40,733 bases of DNA from an uncultured Bacillota bacterium (GCA_947383275.1 CANDCW010000018.1:1-40733); one strand, 5' to 3'. Counted from the stretch's first letter, positions 1 through 8,349 are shown. Notes: generated by a model from the sequence alone, not told the origin. A program made the numbers and translations.

Positions 1-2
1 TG

Positions 3-1682
3 CTGGACAACATGGACCTGGAGCGGGAGCGGGGCATCACCATCAAGGCCCGGGCAGTGCGCCTGGACTACCAGGCTGAGGACGGAGCGGTCTACCACCT
101 GAACCTCATCGACACCCCAGGCCATGTGGACTTCAACTACGAGGTCTCCCGCTCTCTGGCGGCTTGCGAGGGCGCCGTACTTATTGTAGACGCCTCTCAG
201 GGCATTGAAGCCCAGACGCTGGCCAACACCTATCTGGCCATGGAACACGACCTGGAGATTCTCCCGGTGGTGAACAAGATCGACCTGCCCGCCGCCGACC
301 CGGCGCGGGTGAAGGAGGAAATTGAGAACATTCTGGCCCTCCCCGCTCTGGACGCTCCGGAGATTTCCGCCAAGCAGGGCCTCAACATCTCCGCCGTGCT
401 GGAGGACATTGTGAAAAACATCCCCGCCCCGGAGGGCGACCCCAACGCCCCGTTGAAAGCCCTGATCTTCGACAGCCAGTACGACCCCTATGTGGGGGTT
501 ATCGTCTACTTCCGGGTCATGGAGGGTACGCTGAAAAAAGGGATGAACGTGAAGATGATGGCCTCCGGGGCCCAGTATCAGGTACTGGACTGCGGATATT
601 TAAAGCCTCTGGGCATGGAGTCCGCCCCGGAGCTGTCCGCAGGGGAGGTGGGGTGGTTCACCGCCTCGATCAAAAATGTGAAGGACACCAGCGTGGGCGA
701 CACCATCACCGGCGCGGACGCTCCGGCTGCGGAGGCCCTGCCCGGCTACCGGCCCGCCCAGGCCATGGTCTACTGCGGCATCTACACTGAGGACGGCAGC
801 AAGTACCCCGACCTGCGGGACGCCCTGGAAAAACTTCAGCTTAACGACGCCTCCCTGTCCTTCGAGCCCGAGTCCTCCGTGGCTCTGGGCTTCGGCTTCC
901 GCTGCGGCTTTTTGGGGATGCTCCACATGGAGATTATTCAGGAGCGGCTGGAGCGGGAGTTTGACCTGGATCTGGTCACCACATTACCTTCCGTGATATA
1001 TGAGGTTACCAAAACTGATGGTACGATAGTCCGGGTGGACAACCCCCACAATTATCCCGATCCCGGTTCCATTGCAACAGCCAAGGAGCCCTACGCCAAG
1101 GTGTCCATCATCTCTCCCCCGGACTATGTAGGCAACATCATGCCCATGTGCCAGGACCGCCGGGGCGTTTTCAAGGACATGCAGTATCTGGATACCAACC
1201 TGGTGGAGCTGCATTACTCCATGCCCATCGGCGAAATCATCTACGACTTTTTCGACGCCCTCAAGGCCCGCACCAAGGGCTATGCCTCCCTGGATTACGA
1301 GCTGGAGGGCTACGAGCCCAGCGACCTGGTAAAGGTGGACCTGCTCCTGAACGGCGACCAGGTGGACGCCCTGAGCTTTATCGTCCACCGGGACAAAGCT
1401 TATGGCCGCGCCCGGCGCATCTGTGAAAAGCTGAAGGAGAACATCCCCCGCCAGCTCTTCGAGGTGCCGGTGCAAGCCGCCATCGGCGGCAAGATTATTG
1501 CCCGGGAGACGGTCAAGGCCATGCGCAAGGACGTACTGGCCAAGTGCTACGGCGGCGACATCACCCGGAAGAAAAAGCTGCTGGAAAAACAGAAGGAGGG
1601 CAAAAAGAAGATGCGCACCCTGGGCACCGTCCAGCTGCCCACCGAGGCCTTCATGGCAGTCCTTAAATTGGATGAGGAATAG
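3..1682 (+). CDS. lepA: Elongation factor 4 (LepA), 5'-truncated
   Basis: This is the ribosomal back-translocase GTPase EF4. The reading frame is already open at base 3, so the true start, the P-loop and the beginning of the G domain lie upstream of the window. Visible are the switch motif GITIKA, the G3 motif DTPGHVDF, and the G4 motif NKIDLP. The LepA-specific C-terminus follows, with the basic stretch GGDITRKKKLLEKQKEGKKK and a final LPTEAFMAVLK, which separates it from EF-G. A short perfect hairpin without a T-run (1690-1706) follows the stop, so read-through into spoIID is possible. Identity is very secure; only the 5' end is missing. Confidence 0.97.
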   Translation: MDNMDLERERGITIKARAVRLDYQAEDGAVYHLNLIDTPGHVDFNYEVSRSLAACEGAVLIVDASQGIEAQTLANTYLAMEHDLEILPVVNKIDLPAADPARVKEEIENILALPALDAPEISAKQGLNISAVLEDIVKNIPAPEGDPNAPLKALIFDSQYDPYVGVIVYFRVMEGTLKKGMNVKMMASGAQYQVLDCGYLKPLGMESAPELSAGEVGWFTASIKNVKDTSVGDTITGADAPAAEALPGYRPAQAMVYCGIYTEDGSKYPDLRDALEKLQLNDASLSFEPESSVALGFGFRCGFLGMLHMEIIQERLEREFDLDLVTTLPSVIYEVTKTDGTIVRVDNPHNYPDPGSIATAKEPYAKVSIISPPDYVGNIMPMCQDRRGVFKDMQYLDTNLVELHYSMPIGEIIYDFFDALKARTKGYASLDYELEGYEPSDLVKVDLLLNGDQVDALSFIVHRDKAYGRARRICEKLKENIPRQLFEVPVQAAIGGKIIARETVKAMRKDVLAKCYGGDITRKKKLLEKQKEGKKKMRTLGTVQLPTEAFMAVLKLDEE

Positions 1683-1764
1683 CGCAGGGGCGGCCCGCCG
1701 GGCCGCTCCTCTGTCATATTCCCACCGCCTGTCCCATAAACTGGTGGCAGAGGGGGCGATAGGT

Positions 1765-2805
1765 ATGGTGGATATAAAAACCGGCAGCGGGACACGCCGG
1801 GTTGTAAGCGCGGCGCTGCTGCTTACCATTGTGCTGTTTTTCCTGCCGGCGCTGATTGTCCGGGGGGAGCCGGTTTACCAGCGGAAAGACACGGACGATC
1901 TGCCCGGCGGCGAGAGCGCGCCGCCCTTTGAACAGAGCCCCACCGCCTCCACGGCCGGGGCGAGAGACAGAGGGCGCGCGGTGCGCCTGCTGACCAAGGA
2001 GGGCTATGTGGCAGAGCTGACGATGGCAGACTATCTCTGGGGCGTGGCGGCGGCGGAAATGCCCGCCTCCTTTGAGGAGGAAGCCCTGAAGGCCCAGGTC
2101 TGCGCCGCCCGGACCTACACCGTCATCCGGCAGAACGGCGGCAAGCATCCCGGCGCCGACATCTGCGGCGACAGCACCTGCTGTCAGGCATATATTGAGC
2201 GCTCTGCGGCGGAGGCCCGCTGGGGGCTGAATGCCGGGGAGTACGGAGAGAAGATCGACCGGGCGGTGGCGGAAACAGACGGCCTGGGCATTCTTTACAA
2301 CGGCCAGCCCATCCAGGCGCTGTTTTTCTCCTCCGCCGCCGGGAAGACCGTGGACGCGGCGGAGGTCTGGGGCAACTCGGTGGCCTACCTGAAGAGCGTG
2401 GACAGTCCCGAGGGGGACGAGGTTCCCAACTACCGCACCCAGGTGGAGCTGGGCGCGGAAGAGGTCAAGTCCCTTACCCTGGCCGCCTACCCCGGCGCGG
2501 ATCTGTCCGGGGACCCCGCCGCGTGGTTTGGGGAGGCCAGCCGCAACGATGGCGGCGGTGTAATCTCCATCCCCCTGGGAGGCGTCACCCTCACCGGAGG
2601 ACAGGTGAGGGCCCTGTTCTCCCTGCGGTCGGCCTCCTTCACCGTCGCCTGGAACGGGGCTCAGTTCATATTTGACGTGACCGGCTACGGCCACGGGGTG
2701 GGCATGAGCCAGTACGGCGCCAACGCCATGGCAAAAAACGGGAGCTCCTTTCAGGACATCCTCACATGGTACTATACCGGCGCCCAAGTAGGCGCACTCT
2801 GGTAA
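1765..2805 (+). CDS. spoIID: SpoIID/LytB-domain sporulation protein
   Basis: Stage II sporulation protein D is a membrane-anchored lytic transglycosylase that works with SpoIIP and SpoIIM to remodel peptidoglycan during engulfment. The chosen ATG gives 346 residues, is preceded by an AGGGGG-type ribosome site, and begins with a short basic segment followed by one membrane helix (about residues 13-33). The open frame continues further upstream inside lepA, but that part is only a lepA shadow. The family core is present: VAAAEMPASFEEEALKAQ (about 94-111), with the likely catalytic Glu98, and the C-terminal GYGHGVGMSQYGA. It lies 82 bp after lepA and ends at a good terminator. It implies a spore-forming host. 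Confidence 0.93.
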   Translation: MVDIKTGSGTRRVVSAALLLTIVLFFLPALIVRGEPVYQRKDTDDLPGGESAPPFEQSPTASTAGARDRGRAVRLLTKEGYVAELTMADYLWGVAAAEMPASFEEEALKAQVCAARTYTVIRQNGGKHPGADICGDSTCCQAYIERSAAEARWGLNAGEYGEKIDRAVAETDGLGILYNGQPIQALFFSSAAGKTVDAAEVWGNSVAYLKSVDSPEGDEVPNYRTQVELGAEEVKSLTLAAYPGADLSGDPAAWFGEASRNDGGGVISIPLGGVTLTGGQVRALFSLRSASFTVAWNGAQFIFDVTGYGHGVGMSQYGANAMAKNGSSFQDILTWYYTGAQVGALW

Positions 2806-2830
2806 GGCGGGGCAAACCCCCGCCTTTTTT
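2806..2830 (+). terminator. Rho-independent terminator after spoIID
   Basis: GGCGGGG and CCCCGCC form a seven-pair GC stem immediately after the spoIID stop codon, followed by six T residues. Confidence 0.9.
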
Positions 2831-2883
2831 GCAGCTTTGGAAAAATTTTTCAAAAAACCCTCCATTTCAAATATGAATAAATC

Positions 2884-2912
2884 TTGACAGAAAAGCGGTT
2901 GGCCTTTACAAT
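2884..2912 (+). promoter_or_regulatory. SigA-type promoter of rny
   Basis: TTGACA (2884-2889), a 17-base spacer and TACAAT (2907-2912) make a near-consensus vegetative promoter. Transcription would start near 2919, leaving an untranslated leader of about 175 bases before rny. The leader is GC-rich and holds a GCGGCGG/CCGCCGC inverted repeat at 3046-3060. No convincing coding region is seen in 2831-3094. Confidence 0.8.
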
Positions 2913-3094
2913 GTTAGGTGGACAAATATTGAAAAACCTGTGGGGATGTTTTTCAGTTGCCGCAAGGGAGGGGGCGCCTGTCCAATCCTTTTGCGGCCTT
3001 TTACTGCGAGCCTGCGCCGGGGACGCCACCCAGGCGGCAGGCGCTGCGGCGGTCCGCCGCGGCCACGAAAAAATTGGAGGTGTAAAAAGACCCA

Positions 3095-4642
3095 ATGATA
3101 CCCTATATCATCGGAGCGGTTATCGGGCTGGTAATTGGCGCTCTGGGCGGCGCACTGTTTGGCTGGAACCGCCGTAAGGCTACCGCCGAGCGGGAGATCA
3201 AGTCCGCCGAGGACGAGGCCACCCGCATTGTCAACGAGGCCTACAAGAGCGCCGAGAGCAAAAAGCGCGAGGCCCTGGTGGAGGCCAAAGAGGAGATCCT
3301 TAAAGCCAAAAACGAACACGACAAGGAAGTCAAAGACCGCCGCAGCGAGCTGCAGCGCCAGGAAAACCGCCTTCAGCAGAAAGAAGAAAATCTGGACCGC
3401 AAAACCGAAAACATTGAGAAGAAAGAAGAGCAGCTGTCCGCCAGGCTGGCCAAGCTGGACGCCACCCAGGCCGAGGCCGACCAGCTGAAGCAGAAGCAGG
3501 TGGACGAACTGGAGCGCATCTCCGGCTTCACCGCCGAGGAGGCCAAAAGCTACCTGCTCAAGCAGCTGGAAGAGGATGTCACCCACGAATCAGCCATGAA
3601 GATCAAGGAGATCGAAACCCGGTTCAAAGACGAGGCGGACACCAAGGCGCGGGAGATCATCTCCCTGGCCATCCAGCGCTGTGCCGCCGACCATGTGTCG
3701 GAGGCCACCGTCTCGGTGGTCCCCCTGCCCAACGACGACATGAAGGGCCGCATTATCGGCCGCGAGGGCCGCAACATCCGCACCCTGGAGACCCTGACCG
3801 GGGTGGACCTGATTATCGACGACACGCCGGAGGCCATCACCGTCTCCTGCTTCGACCCCGTCCGCCGGGAGATCGCCCGGCTGGCCCTGGAAAAGCTGAT
3901 TCTGGACGGCCGCATTCACCCCGCCCGCATTGAGGAGATGGTGGAGAAGGCCAAGCGCGAGGTGGACATGGTCATCAAGTCAGAGGGCGAACGGGCCATC
4001 TTTGAGACCAACGTCCACGGCCTGCACCCCGAGCTGGTCAAGCTGCTGGGCCGCATGCGCTACCGCACCAGCTACGGGCAGAACGTGCTGAACCACTCCA
4101 TCGAGGTATCCCACCTGGCCGGGCTGCTGGCCGCCGAAATCGGCGCCAACGTCACCGAGGCCAAACGCGCCGGGCTGCTTCACGATCTAGGTAAATCCAT
4201 CGACCACGAGGTGGAGGGCTCCCATGTTCAGATCGGCGTGGAGCTGGCCCGGAAATACCGGGAGAGCGAGAACATCATCCACGCCATCCAGGCCCACCAC
4301 AACGACGTGGAGCCCCGCACCGTAGTGGCCTGCCTGGTCCAGGCGGCCGACGCCATCTCTGCCGCCCGCCCCGGCGCCCGCCGGGAAAACCTGGAGAACT
4401 ATATCAAACGGCTGGAAACCCTGGAGGAGATCACCTCCTCCTTCAACGGGGTGGAAAAATCCTTCGCCATCCAGGCCGGCCGCGAGGTCCGGATCATGGT
4501 CAAGCCCGAGGTCGTCAGCGAGGACCAGATGGTCCTGCTCGCCCGGGAGATCGCCAAAAAGATCGAGGACGAGCTGGAATACCCCGGCCAGATCAAGGTT
4601 CACCTCCTTCGGGAGACCAAGGCCATCGAATACGCCAAATAA
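3095..4642 (+). CDS. rny: Ribonuclease Y
   Basis: RNase Y is the membrane-anchored endoribonuclease that starts mRNA decay in many Firmicutes. The 515-residue product matches the family length and order: one N-terminal membrane helix (about 3-23), a long charged coiled coil (about 28-200), a KH RNA-binding domain with the GxxG loop GREG (222-225), and an HD domain with the metal-binding pair His363-Asp364 in LLHDLGKS. The start follows GGAGGTG with suitable spacing. It is transcribed alone from its own promoter and ends at a strong terminator. Nothing is missing and the assignment is secure. Confidence 0.97.
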   Translation: MIPYIIGAVIGLVIGALGGALFGWNRRKATAEREIKSAEDEATRIVNEAYKSAESKKREALVEAKEEILKAKNEHDKEVKDRRSELQRQENRLQQKEENLDRKTENIEKKEEQLSARLAKLDATQAEADQLKQKQVDELERISGFTAEEAKSYLLKQLEEDVTHESAMKIKEIETRFKDEADTKAREIISLAIQRCAADHVSEATVSVVPLPNDDMKGRIIGREGRNIRTLETLTGVDLIIDDTPEAITVSCFDPVRREIARLALEKLILDGRIHPARIEEMVEKAKREVDMVIKSEGERAIFETNVHGLHPELVKLLGRMRYRTSYGQNVLNHSIEVSHLAGLLAAEIGANVTEAKRAGLLHDLGKSIDHEVEGSHVQIGVELARKYRESENIIHAIQAHHNDVEPRTVVACLVQAADAISAARPGARRENLENYIKRLETLEEITSSFNGVEKSFAIQAGREVRIMVKPEVVSEDQMVLLAREIAKKIEDELEYPGQIKVHLLRETKAIEYAK

Positions 4643-4648
4643 TGATAA

Positions 4649-4682
4649 CCCCGGGACGCCCCCCAAGCGTCCCGGGGTTTTT
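4649..4682 (+). terminator. Rho-independent terminator after rny
   Basis: An 11-pair stem, CCCCGGGACGC with GCGTCCCGGGG, is followed by five T residues. The T-run reaches the last codon of the convergent XRE gene. Confidence 0.93.
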
Positions 4683-5013
4683 ATGTCCTTTGGTTTTGCT
4701 TCTGAAAAAACTGCACTTGGTTATGGACGGCCTCCTGCTGGTCGCGAGATAACGAACGGAAAACTTCAAGAAGCTGTCGTTCTGTCGCGCTTACTCTAAG
4801 CGGCGGCTTAGAATCGTCTGTTACTCCTGCCAAGTAGTCCACGCTAACGCCAAGATACTCTGCCATTTTAACAAGTATCTCAATGGGCATCTGGCTGCGT
4901 CCAGTCAGATAATTACTGACAACAGATTCTGTAATACCCAACTCTTTCGCCAATGCCTTTTGTTTCAAATCGTGATCTGTAATCCACTCTCTCAACCGCT
5001 CGCGATAGTGCAT
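4681..5013 (-). CDS. XRE-family transcriptional regulator
   Basis: A 110-residue DNA-binding protein with a Cro/CI-type helix-turn-helix at about residues 10-64 (QKALAKELGITESVVSNYLTGRSQMP, then a second helix pair ending SVDYLAG). The rest is a short charged tail that may mediate dimerisation. The ATG at 5013 is preferred over an upstream in-frame ATG because AAAGAGGTG lies directly before it and the HTH starts close to it. It stands alone between convergent rny and the end of gap. Its promoter region carries a palindrome and a direct repeat (see 5067-5135), as expected for an autoregulated gene. Its target is not evident. Confidence 0.85.
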   Translation of the reverse strand: MHYRERLREWITDHDLKQKALAKELGITESVVSNYLTGRSQMPIEILVKMAEYLGVSVDYLAGVTDDSKPPLRVSATERQLLEVFRSLSRDQQEAVHNQVQFFQKQNQRT

Positions 5014-5066
5014 ACTGGACACCTCTTTTATGTACAGTATGCAAAATTTCATGTAAAATCTGTCAT

Positions 5067-5135
5067 AAATAGCAATATCTAAAAAATATTTTTTAATTCG
5101 CAAAATTCGAAACTATAAAATAGCAATATATGCTA
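5067..5135 (-). promoter_or_regulatory. Candidate operator/promoter region of the XRE gene
   Basis: AAATAGCAATAT occurs at 5067-5078 and again at 5118-5129. The second copy forms the palindrome TAGCA-N5-TGCTA (5121-5135). The region is very AT-rich and lies 55-120 bases upstream of the XRE start. I could not settle on one -35/-10 pair. Confidence 0.45.
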
Positions 5136-5152
5136 GAACAAACTCAGAGAAC

Positions 5153-5180
5153 AAAAAAGAGCGCCGCGTCAGCGGCGCTC
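5153..5180 (-). terminator. Terminator of gap
   Basis: Read on the minus strand, GAGCGCCGC and GCGGCGCTC form a nine-pair stem with a four-base loop, followed by a T-run. It lies just beyond the gap stop codon. Confidence 0.92.
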
Positions 5181-5194
5181 CGGAAGGGTACGAA

Positions 5195-6205
5195 TTACTT
5201 GTGGTCCACGCTGTACATGTGCTCAATGAGGTCGAGGACCTTGTTGGAGTAGCCGATCTCGTTGTCATACCAGGACACGACCTTGACGAAGGTGTCAGTC
5301 AGGGCAATGCCGGCGTCCTTATCGAAGATGGAAGTACGGGGGTCGCCCAGGAAGTCGGAGGACACAACGGCGTCCTCAGTGTAGCCCAGGATGCCCTTCA
5401 GCTCGCCCTCGGCAGCCTTCTTCATGGCGGCGCAGATCTCCTCATACTTGGCGGGCTTGGCCAGGTTGACAGTCAGGTCAACCACGGACACGTCCAGAGT
5501 GGGAACACGCATGGACATACCGGTCAGCTTACCGTTCAGCTCGGGGATAACCTTGCCCACGGCCTTGGCGGCGCCGGTGGAGGAGGGGATGATGTTGCCG
5601 GCAGCGGCGCGGCCGCCACGCCAATCCTTCAGGGAGGGGCCGTCAACCGTCTTCTGGGTGGCGGTGGTGGAGTGAACGGTGGTCATCAAGCCGTCGGTGA
5701 TGCCCCAGTTGTCGTTGAGGACCTTGGCGATGGGGGCCAGGCAGTTGGTGGTGCAGGAGGCGTTGGACACGAAGTTCATGTCGGTGGTGTACTTGTCCAG
5801 GTTGACGCCGCACACGAACATGGGGGTGTCGTCCTTGGAAGGAGCGGACATGATGACCTTCTTGGCGCCGGCGTCCAGGTGGCCCTGGCTCTTCTCCTTG
5901 GTCAGGAACAGGCCGGTGGACTCCACAATATACTCGGCGCCCAGCTTGGCCCAGGGCAGGTCGGCGGGGCTGCGCTCAGCGGAGATGGGGATCTCCTTGC
6001 CATTGACCACAATGGCGTTCTCCGTGCTGCTGATCTCAGCGTTGCAGATGCCGTGCATCGTGTCATACTTCAGCATATAAGCCAGGTAGTCGGCGGGGCA
6101 CAGATCGTTGATGCCTACGATCTCGATCTCGGGGTGATTCAGGCTGGCGCGGAACACCATGCGGCCGATACGGCCAAAACCATTGATGCCAACTTTGATG
6201 CTCAT
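5195..6205 (-). CDS. gap: Glyceraldehyde-3-phosphate dehydrogenase
   Basis: This is the NAD-dependent glycolytic enzyme converting glyceraldehyde 3-phosphate to 1,3-bisphosphoglycerate. It has 336 residues, the normal length. The N-terminal dinucleotide-binding motif is GINGFGRIGR. The catalytic motif NASCTTNCLAP carries Cys151, with the partner His178 in VHSTT. The C-terminal WYDNEIGYS is typical. An AAGGAG ribosome site lies before the ATG. It is monocistronic, with its own promoter and terminator. An antisense open frame over almost its whole length is a codon-bias artefact. Confidence 0.97.
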   Translation of the reverse strand: MSIKVGINGFGRIGRMVFRASLNHPEIEIVGINDLCPADYLAYMLKYDTMHGICNAEISSTENAIVVNGKEIPISAERSPADLPWAKLGAEYIVESTGLFLTKEKSQGHLDAGAKKVIMSAPSKDDTPMFVCGVNLDKYTTDMNFVSNASCTTNCLAPIAKVLNDNWGITDGLMTTVHSTTATQKTVDGPSLKDWRGGRAAAGNIIPSSTGAAKAVGKVIPELNGKLTGMSMRVPTLDVSVVDLTVNLAKPAKYEEICAAMKKAAEGELKGILGYTEDAVVSSDFLGDPRTSIFDKDAGIALTDTFVKVVSWYDNEIGYSNKVLDLIEHMYSVDHK

Positions 6206-6266
6206 GTGAATTACTCCTTTTTTATCATATTATCCGCGGCGGCCCGCGGCATTGGTAGCGTTACAT

Positions 6267-6272
6267 ATTATA
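6267..6272 (-). promoter_or_regulatory. Putative -10 box of gap
   Basis: TATAAT on the minus strand, about 62 bases upstream of the gap start. No good -35 is visible at the usual distance, so the box may depend on an activator or the promoter may lie elsewhere. The leader between it and gap contains a GC-rich inverted repeat (CCGCGG/CCGCGG type, near 6231-6250). Confidence 0.45.
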
Positions 6273-6411
6273 CCCCGAATATATTCATTTTCCTAGTGTT
6301 TATTTTCATAGTTTTCCGCAAAAATTTACCCGAAATTTTGCCATCAGCCAAGGCCGTTTTCCCCAAATACTGGACTCTCTCAGTTTTTTCGACTTTTTTC
6401 GACATTTTGTA

Positions 6412-6440
6412 TTGTAGTCCCCGGAAAATTTTGATATACT
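6412..6440 (+). promoter_or_regulatory. Promoter of the histidine-kinase-like gene
   Basis: TTGTAG (6412-6417), a 17-base spacer and TATACT (6435-6440) fit a SigA promoter about 90 bases upstream of the start at 6531. The region 6206-6530 between the divergent genes shows no other gene. Confidence 0.6.
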
Positions 6441-6530
6441 AAGTTAGTTATAGCCGGAACAGCTCCGGCACATGCTACCGCCAGAAAAAATTCGGCCGCA
6501 AGGCCGGTTCCGCTTTGCAAAGGGGTATTT

Positions 6531-7583
6531 ATGCCGGAATCCATTCAGTCCCTGCTGGACGCCCTTCCTGAGGGTGTAATCCAAATGCGCGCCGGCCTTG
6601 TTCTGGCCTCCAACGAAAAAGCCCGGCAGTACCTGCCTCCGATGGAAGTAGGAGCGCCTCTCCCTATCTCCATTTTCCTGCCTCAGCCCGGCGGGACGGA
6701 AGAGGGCGTCTTTGTCTTTGATTCCGTTGCTTATTCCTACACCTGCAAGGCCAGTAAGGAAGAGCAGATACTCCTTTTCCGCCCTGACTCCCGGAGTGCG
6801 CTGGAAAACTGGCAGCTGGACGGTACCCTCCGGCAGCTTCGGGAGCTGTTGGGCGAACTTCTGGCGGAAGTGGGCCCTGCCGCCGTGCCGGGAGGCGCGG
6901 TGTCTGCCGGCGCTTTTGGCAAGACCTTTCACCAGTTGTTCCGACTGGTCAACAACCTGGATTTTATCCGGCGGATGACGGCAGCGGAGCCCCCCCCCTT
7001 TCATCCGGTGACAACGGATCTGGACAACTTGTGCCGTAACACGGTCCGGCAGGCCGGAGAGCTGCTTCAGGAGGCCGGCATCCGTCTGGAGTATCGGTAT
7101 ATGGAACAGCGGAGCGGCTTGTTTATTTCCGGAGACCCGGAACTGCTTCAAAGGCTGCTGCTGGGCCTGATCTCCAACGCCGCTCAGGCAGCGGAAGAGG
7201 GCAGAATATGTGTCAGCCTGATGCGCGGCGAGGATCAAATATTCATTCTTGTGGCCAACGCCGGCCCGGCCCCCGATGACCGGCATCTAAGTGCGCTGCT
7301 TCAGGGGGGACCCGCGAAGGGGCTCCCCCTGCCCGGACAGGGCGCGGGGCTGGGGATCCCAATTGCCCGGCGCATTGTCCGACTGCACAACGGAACGCTG
7401 CTCCCCTATCAATTTGGAGCCGTCCACGGCGTACTGGTCTCCCTGCCTGTCACGCCCTTGGACAGCCGGCTCTCACTTCGCACACCTTTGCCTATACAGA
7501 TGGACGGCGGCCTGGACCCGATACTGGTGGAGCTGTCTGATGTCCTTCCCGCCAGCATCTTCAGCACCGAGCCGCTGGATTAG
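6531..7583 (+). CDS. Cytoplasmic sensor-histidine-kinase-like ATPase
   Basis: A 350-residue protein without membrane segments. Residues about 1-85 resemble a small PAS-like sensor region. The C-terminal half is a HATPase_c fold: N-box ISNAAQAA (Asn216), a G1 region reading VANAGPAP (about 241-248) where the usual DxGxG aspartate is replaced by Asn, and a G2 loop GQGAGLG (269-275). The dimerisation helix FHQLFRLVNNLDF carries a possible phospho-acceptor, His134, but not the classical H-box sequence. No response regulator lies next to it. It could be an atypical orphan kinase, a phosphatase or a nucleotide-binding regulator. Transcribed alone from 6412-6440. Confidence 0.7.
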   Translation: MPESIQSLLDALPEGVIQMRAGLVLASNEKARQYLPPMEVGAPLPISIFLPQPGGTEEGVFVFDSVAYSYTCKASKEEQILLFRPDSRSALENWQLDGTLRQLRELLGELLAEVGPAAVPGGAVSAGAFGKTFHQLFRLVNNLDFIRRMTAAEPPPFHPVTTDLDNLCRNTVRQAGELLQEAGIRLEYRYMEQRSGLFISGDPELLQRLLLGLISNAAQAAEEGRICVSLMRGEDQIFILVANAGPAPDDRHLSALLQGGPAKGLPLPGQGAGLGIPIARRIVRLHNGTLLPYQFGAVHGVLVSLPVTPLDSRLSLRTPLPIQMDGGLDPILVELSDVLPASIFSTEPLD

Positions 7584-7594
7584 TTAAACCACAC

Positions 7595-7630
7595 GAAACG
7601 CCCGTCAGGTCGACCCCTGACGGGCGTTTC
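7595..7630. terminator. Bidirectional hairpin between convergent genes
   Basis: A 15-pair perfect inverted repeat (GAAACGCCCGTCAGG and its complement) with a six-base loop lies between the convergent genes ending at 7583 and 7664. It has no long T-run on either side but could serve both genes. Confidence 0.75.
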
Positions 7631-7663
7631 AGAATTTCCAAATTCGCAGCTTCCCTTGGGCGC

Positions 7664-8005
7664 TCAAAAGAAAACAGGAAAGAAGGGCGTGGGCATGGGC
7701 AAATCAGGAATAAAGGGGGACTGTGGTGAAGCAATGGGGTAAATGGGTTCCGGCAGATCGGGAATAAAGGGGGACTCAGGGGACGCTGTATAGTGCCTAG
7801 GCTCAGGTACGTCCGGAATAAAGGGCGAGGACAGGGAAGCGGGAATGCGGACCGGCTTTGGAACGTCGGGGATAAAAGGGGAAACGGAATGAACAGCACT
7901 CGTATTGACGCTATCCTCATTTGCTGTCTCCATTGCCCAAATATTGACGGTTGACAAGCTTAAAATAAAAACCGCTGTCAAAATACGCACAAGGGATCTC
8001 CTCAT
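7664..8005 (-). CDS. Small secreted protein with four 18-residue SPFIPD repeats
   Basis: A 113-residue protein of no family I recognise. Residues 1-24 form a clear Sec signal peptide (basic MRRSLVR, hydrophobic core, cleavage probably after NIWA). After a short linker come four tandem units of exactly 18 residues starting at Ser42, Ser60, Ser78 and Ser96. Each opens SPFIPD(V/L)P.P; the remainder of each unit is variable and rich in Pro, Ser and aromatics. The protein ends almost with the last unit. GAGGAG precedes the ATG, and a TTGCAA-N17-TAAAAT promoter lies upstream, so expression is credible. Such a chain is probably an extended extracellular peptide, for example a cell-wall ligand or substrate, or a processed peptide precursor; function unknown. 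Confidence 0.75.
   Translation of the reverse strand: MRRSLVRILTAVFILSLSTVNIWAMETANEDSVNTSAVHSVSPFIPDVPKPVRIPASLSSPFIPDVPEPRHYTASPESPFIPDLPEPIYPIASPQSPFIPDLPMPTPFFPVFF
7667..7882 (-). repeat. Four tandem 54-bp coding repeats
   Basis: The units 7829-7882, 7775-7828, 7721-7774 and 7667-7720 encode the 18-residue SPFIPD repeats. The first 30 bases of each unit are most alike, and the rest has diverged strongly while the length stayed constant, which suggests selection on spacing and motif. Confidence 0.85.
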
Positions 8006-8059
8006 AAAAGAACTCTCCTCTTTCTACATGAATTTTGCCGCAAACACCAGTACGACACC

Positions 8060-8088
8060 ATTTTACTTGATTCAACTTAAATTTGCAA
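8060..8088 (-). promoter_or_regulatory. Promoter of the SPFIPD-repeat gene
   Basis: On the minus strand TTGCAA (8088-8083), a 17-base spacer and TAAAAT (8065-8060) lie about 55 bases upstream of the start codon. Confidence 0.6.
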
Positions 8089-8120
8089 GCTGTTCAAAGA
8101 TATCTGTCGAAAAATTTTTC

Positions 8121-8149
8121 TTGACAGACGCATGGGCTTGTGATAAACT
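8121..8149 (+). promoter_or_regulatory. Promoter of the tRNA-Leu/tRNA-fMet pair
   Basis: TTGACA (8121-8126), a 17-base spacer and TAAACT (8144-8149) end 32 bases before the tRNA-Leu gene. Confidence 0.75.
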
Positions 8150-8181
8150 AGGAAAGAATTTGAGACTGGAAGCCACACCAT

Positions 8182-8268
8182 GCCGGAGTGGCGGAATTGG
8201 CAGACGCCCGGGACTTAAAATCCCGTGGGAGAAATCCCGTGCCGGTTCGATCCCGGTCTCCGGCACCA
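8182..8268 (+). tRNA. tRNA-Leu (anticodon UAA)
   Basis: The acceptor stem GCCGGAG pairs with CTCCGGC. The anticodon stem CGGGA/TCCCG encloses a seven-base loop with TAA in the anticodon position. A long variable arm (GGGA-gaaa-TCCC) and the T-loop GGTTCGATCC are present, as expected of a class II leucine tRNA. The CCA end is encoded. Confidence 0.96.
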
Positions 8269-8271
8269 TAT

Positions 8272-8347
<76 letters not shown>

Positions 8348-8349
8348 AA

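Noticed and set aside
2884..3177. Plus-strand frame in the rny leader
   Set aside because: It starts at the -35 box of a consensus promoter and overlaps rny in another frame; no ribosome site or recognisable protein.
5201..6442. Long plus-strand open frame opposite gap
   Set aside because: It is the complement of the conserved gap gene; the product is a Gly/Val/His-rich low-complexity chain typical of antisense frames in GC-rich DNA.
7667..7882. 54-bp periodic repeats as a CRISPR array
   Set aside because: No constant-repeat/unique-spacer pattern; the periodicity is explained by 18-residue protein repeats in an open frame with a signal peptide.
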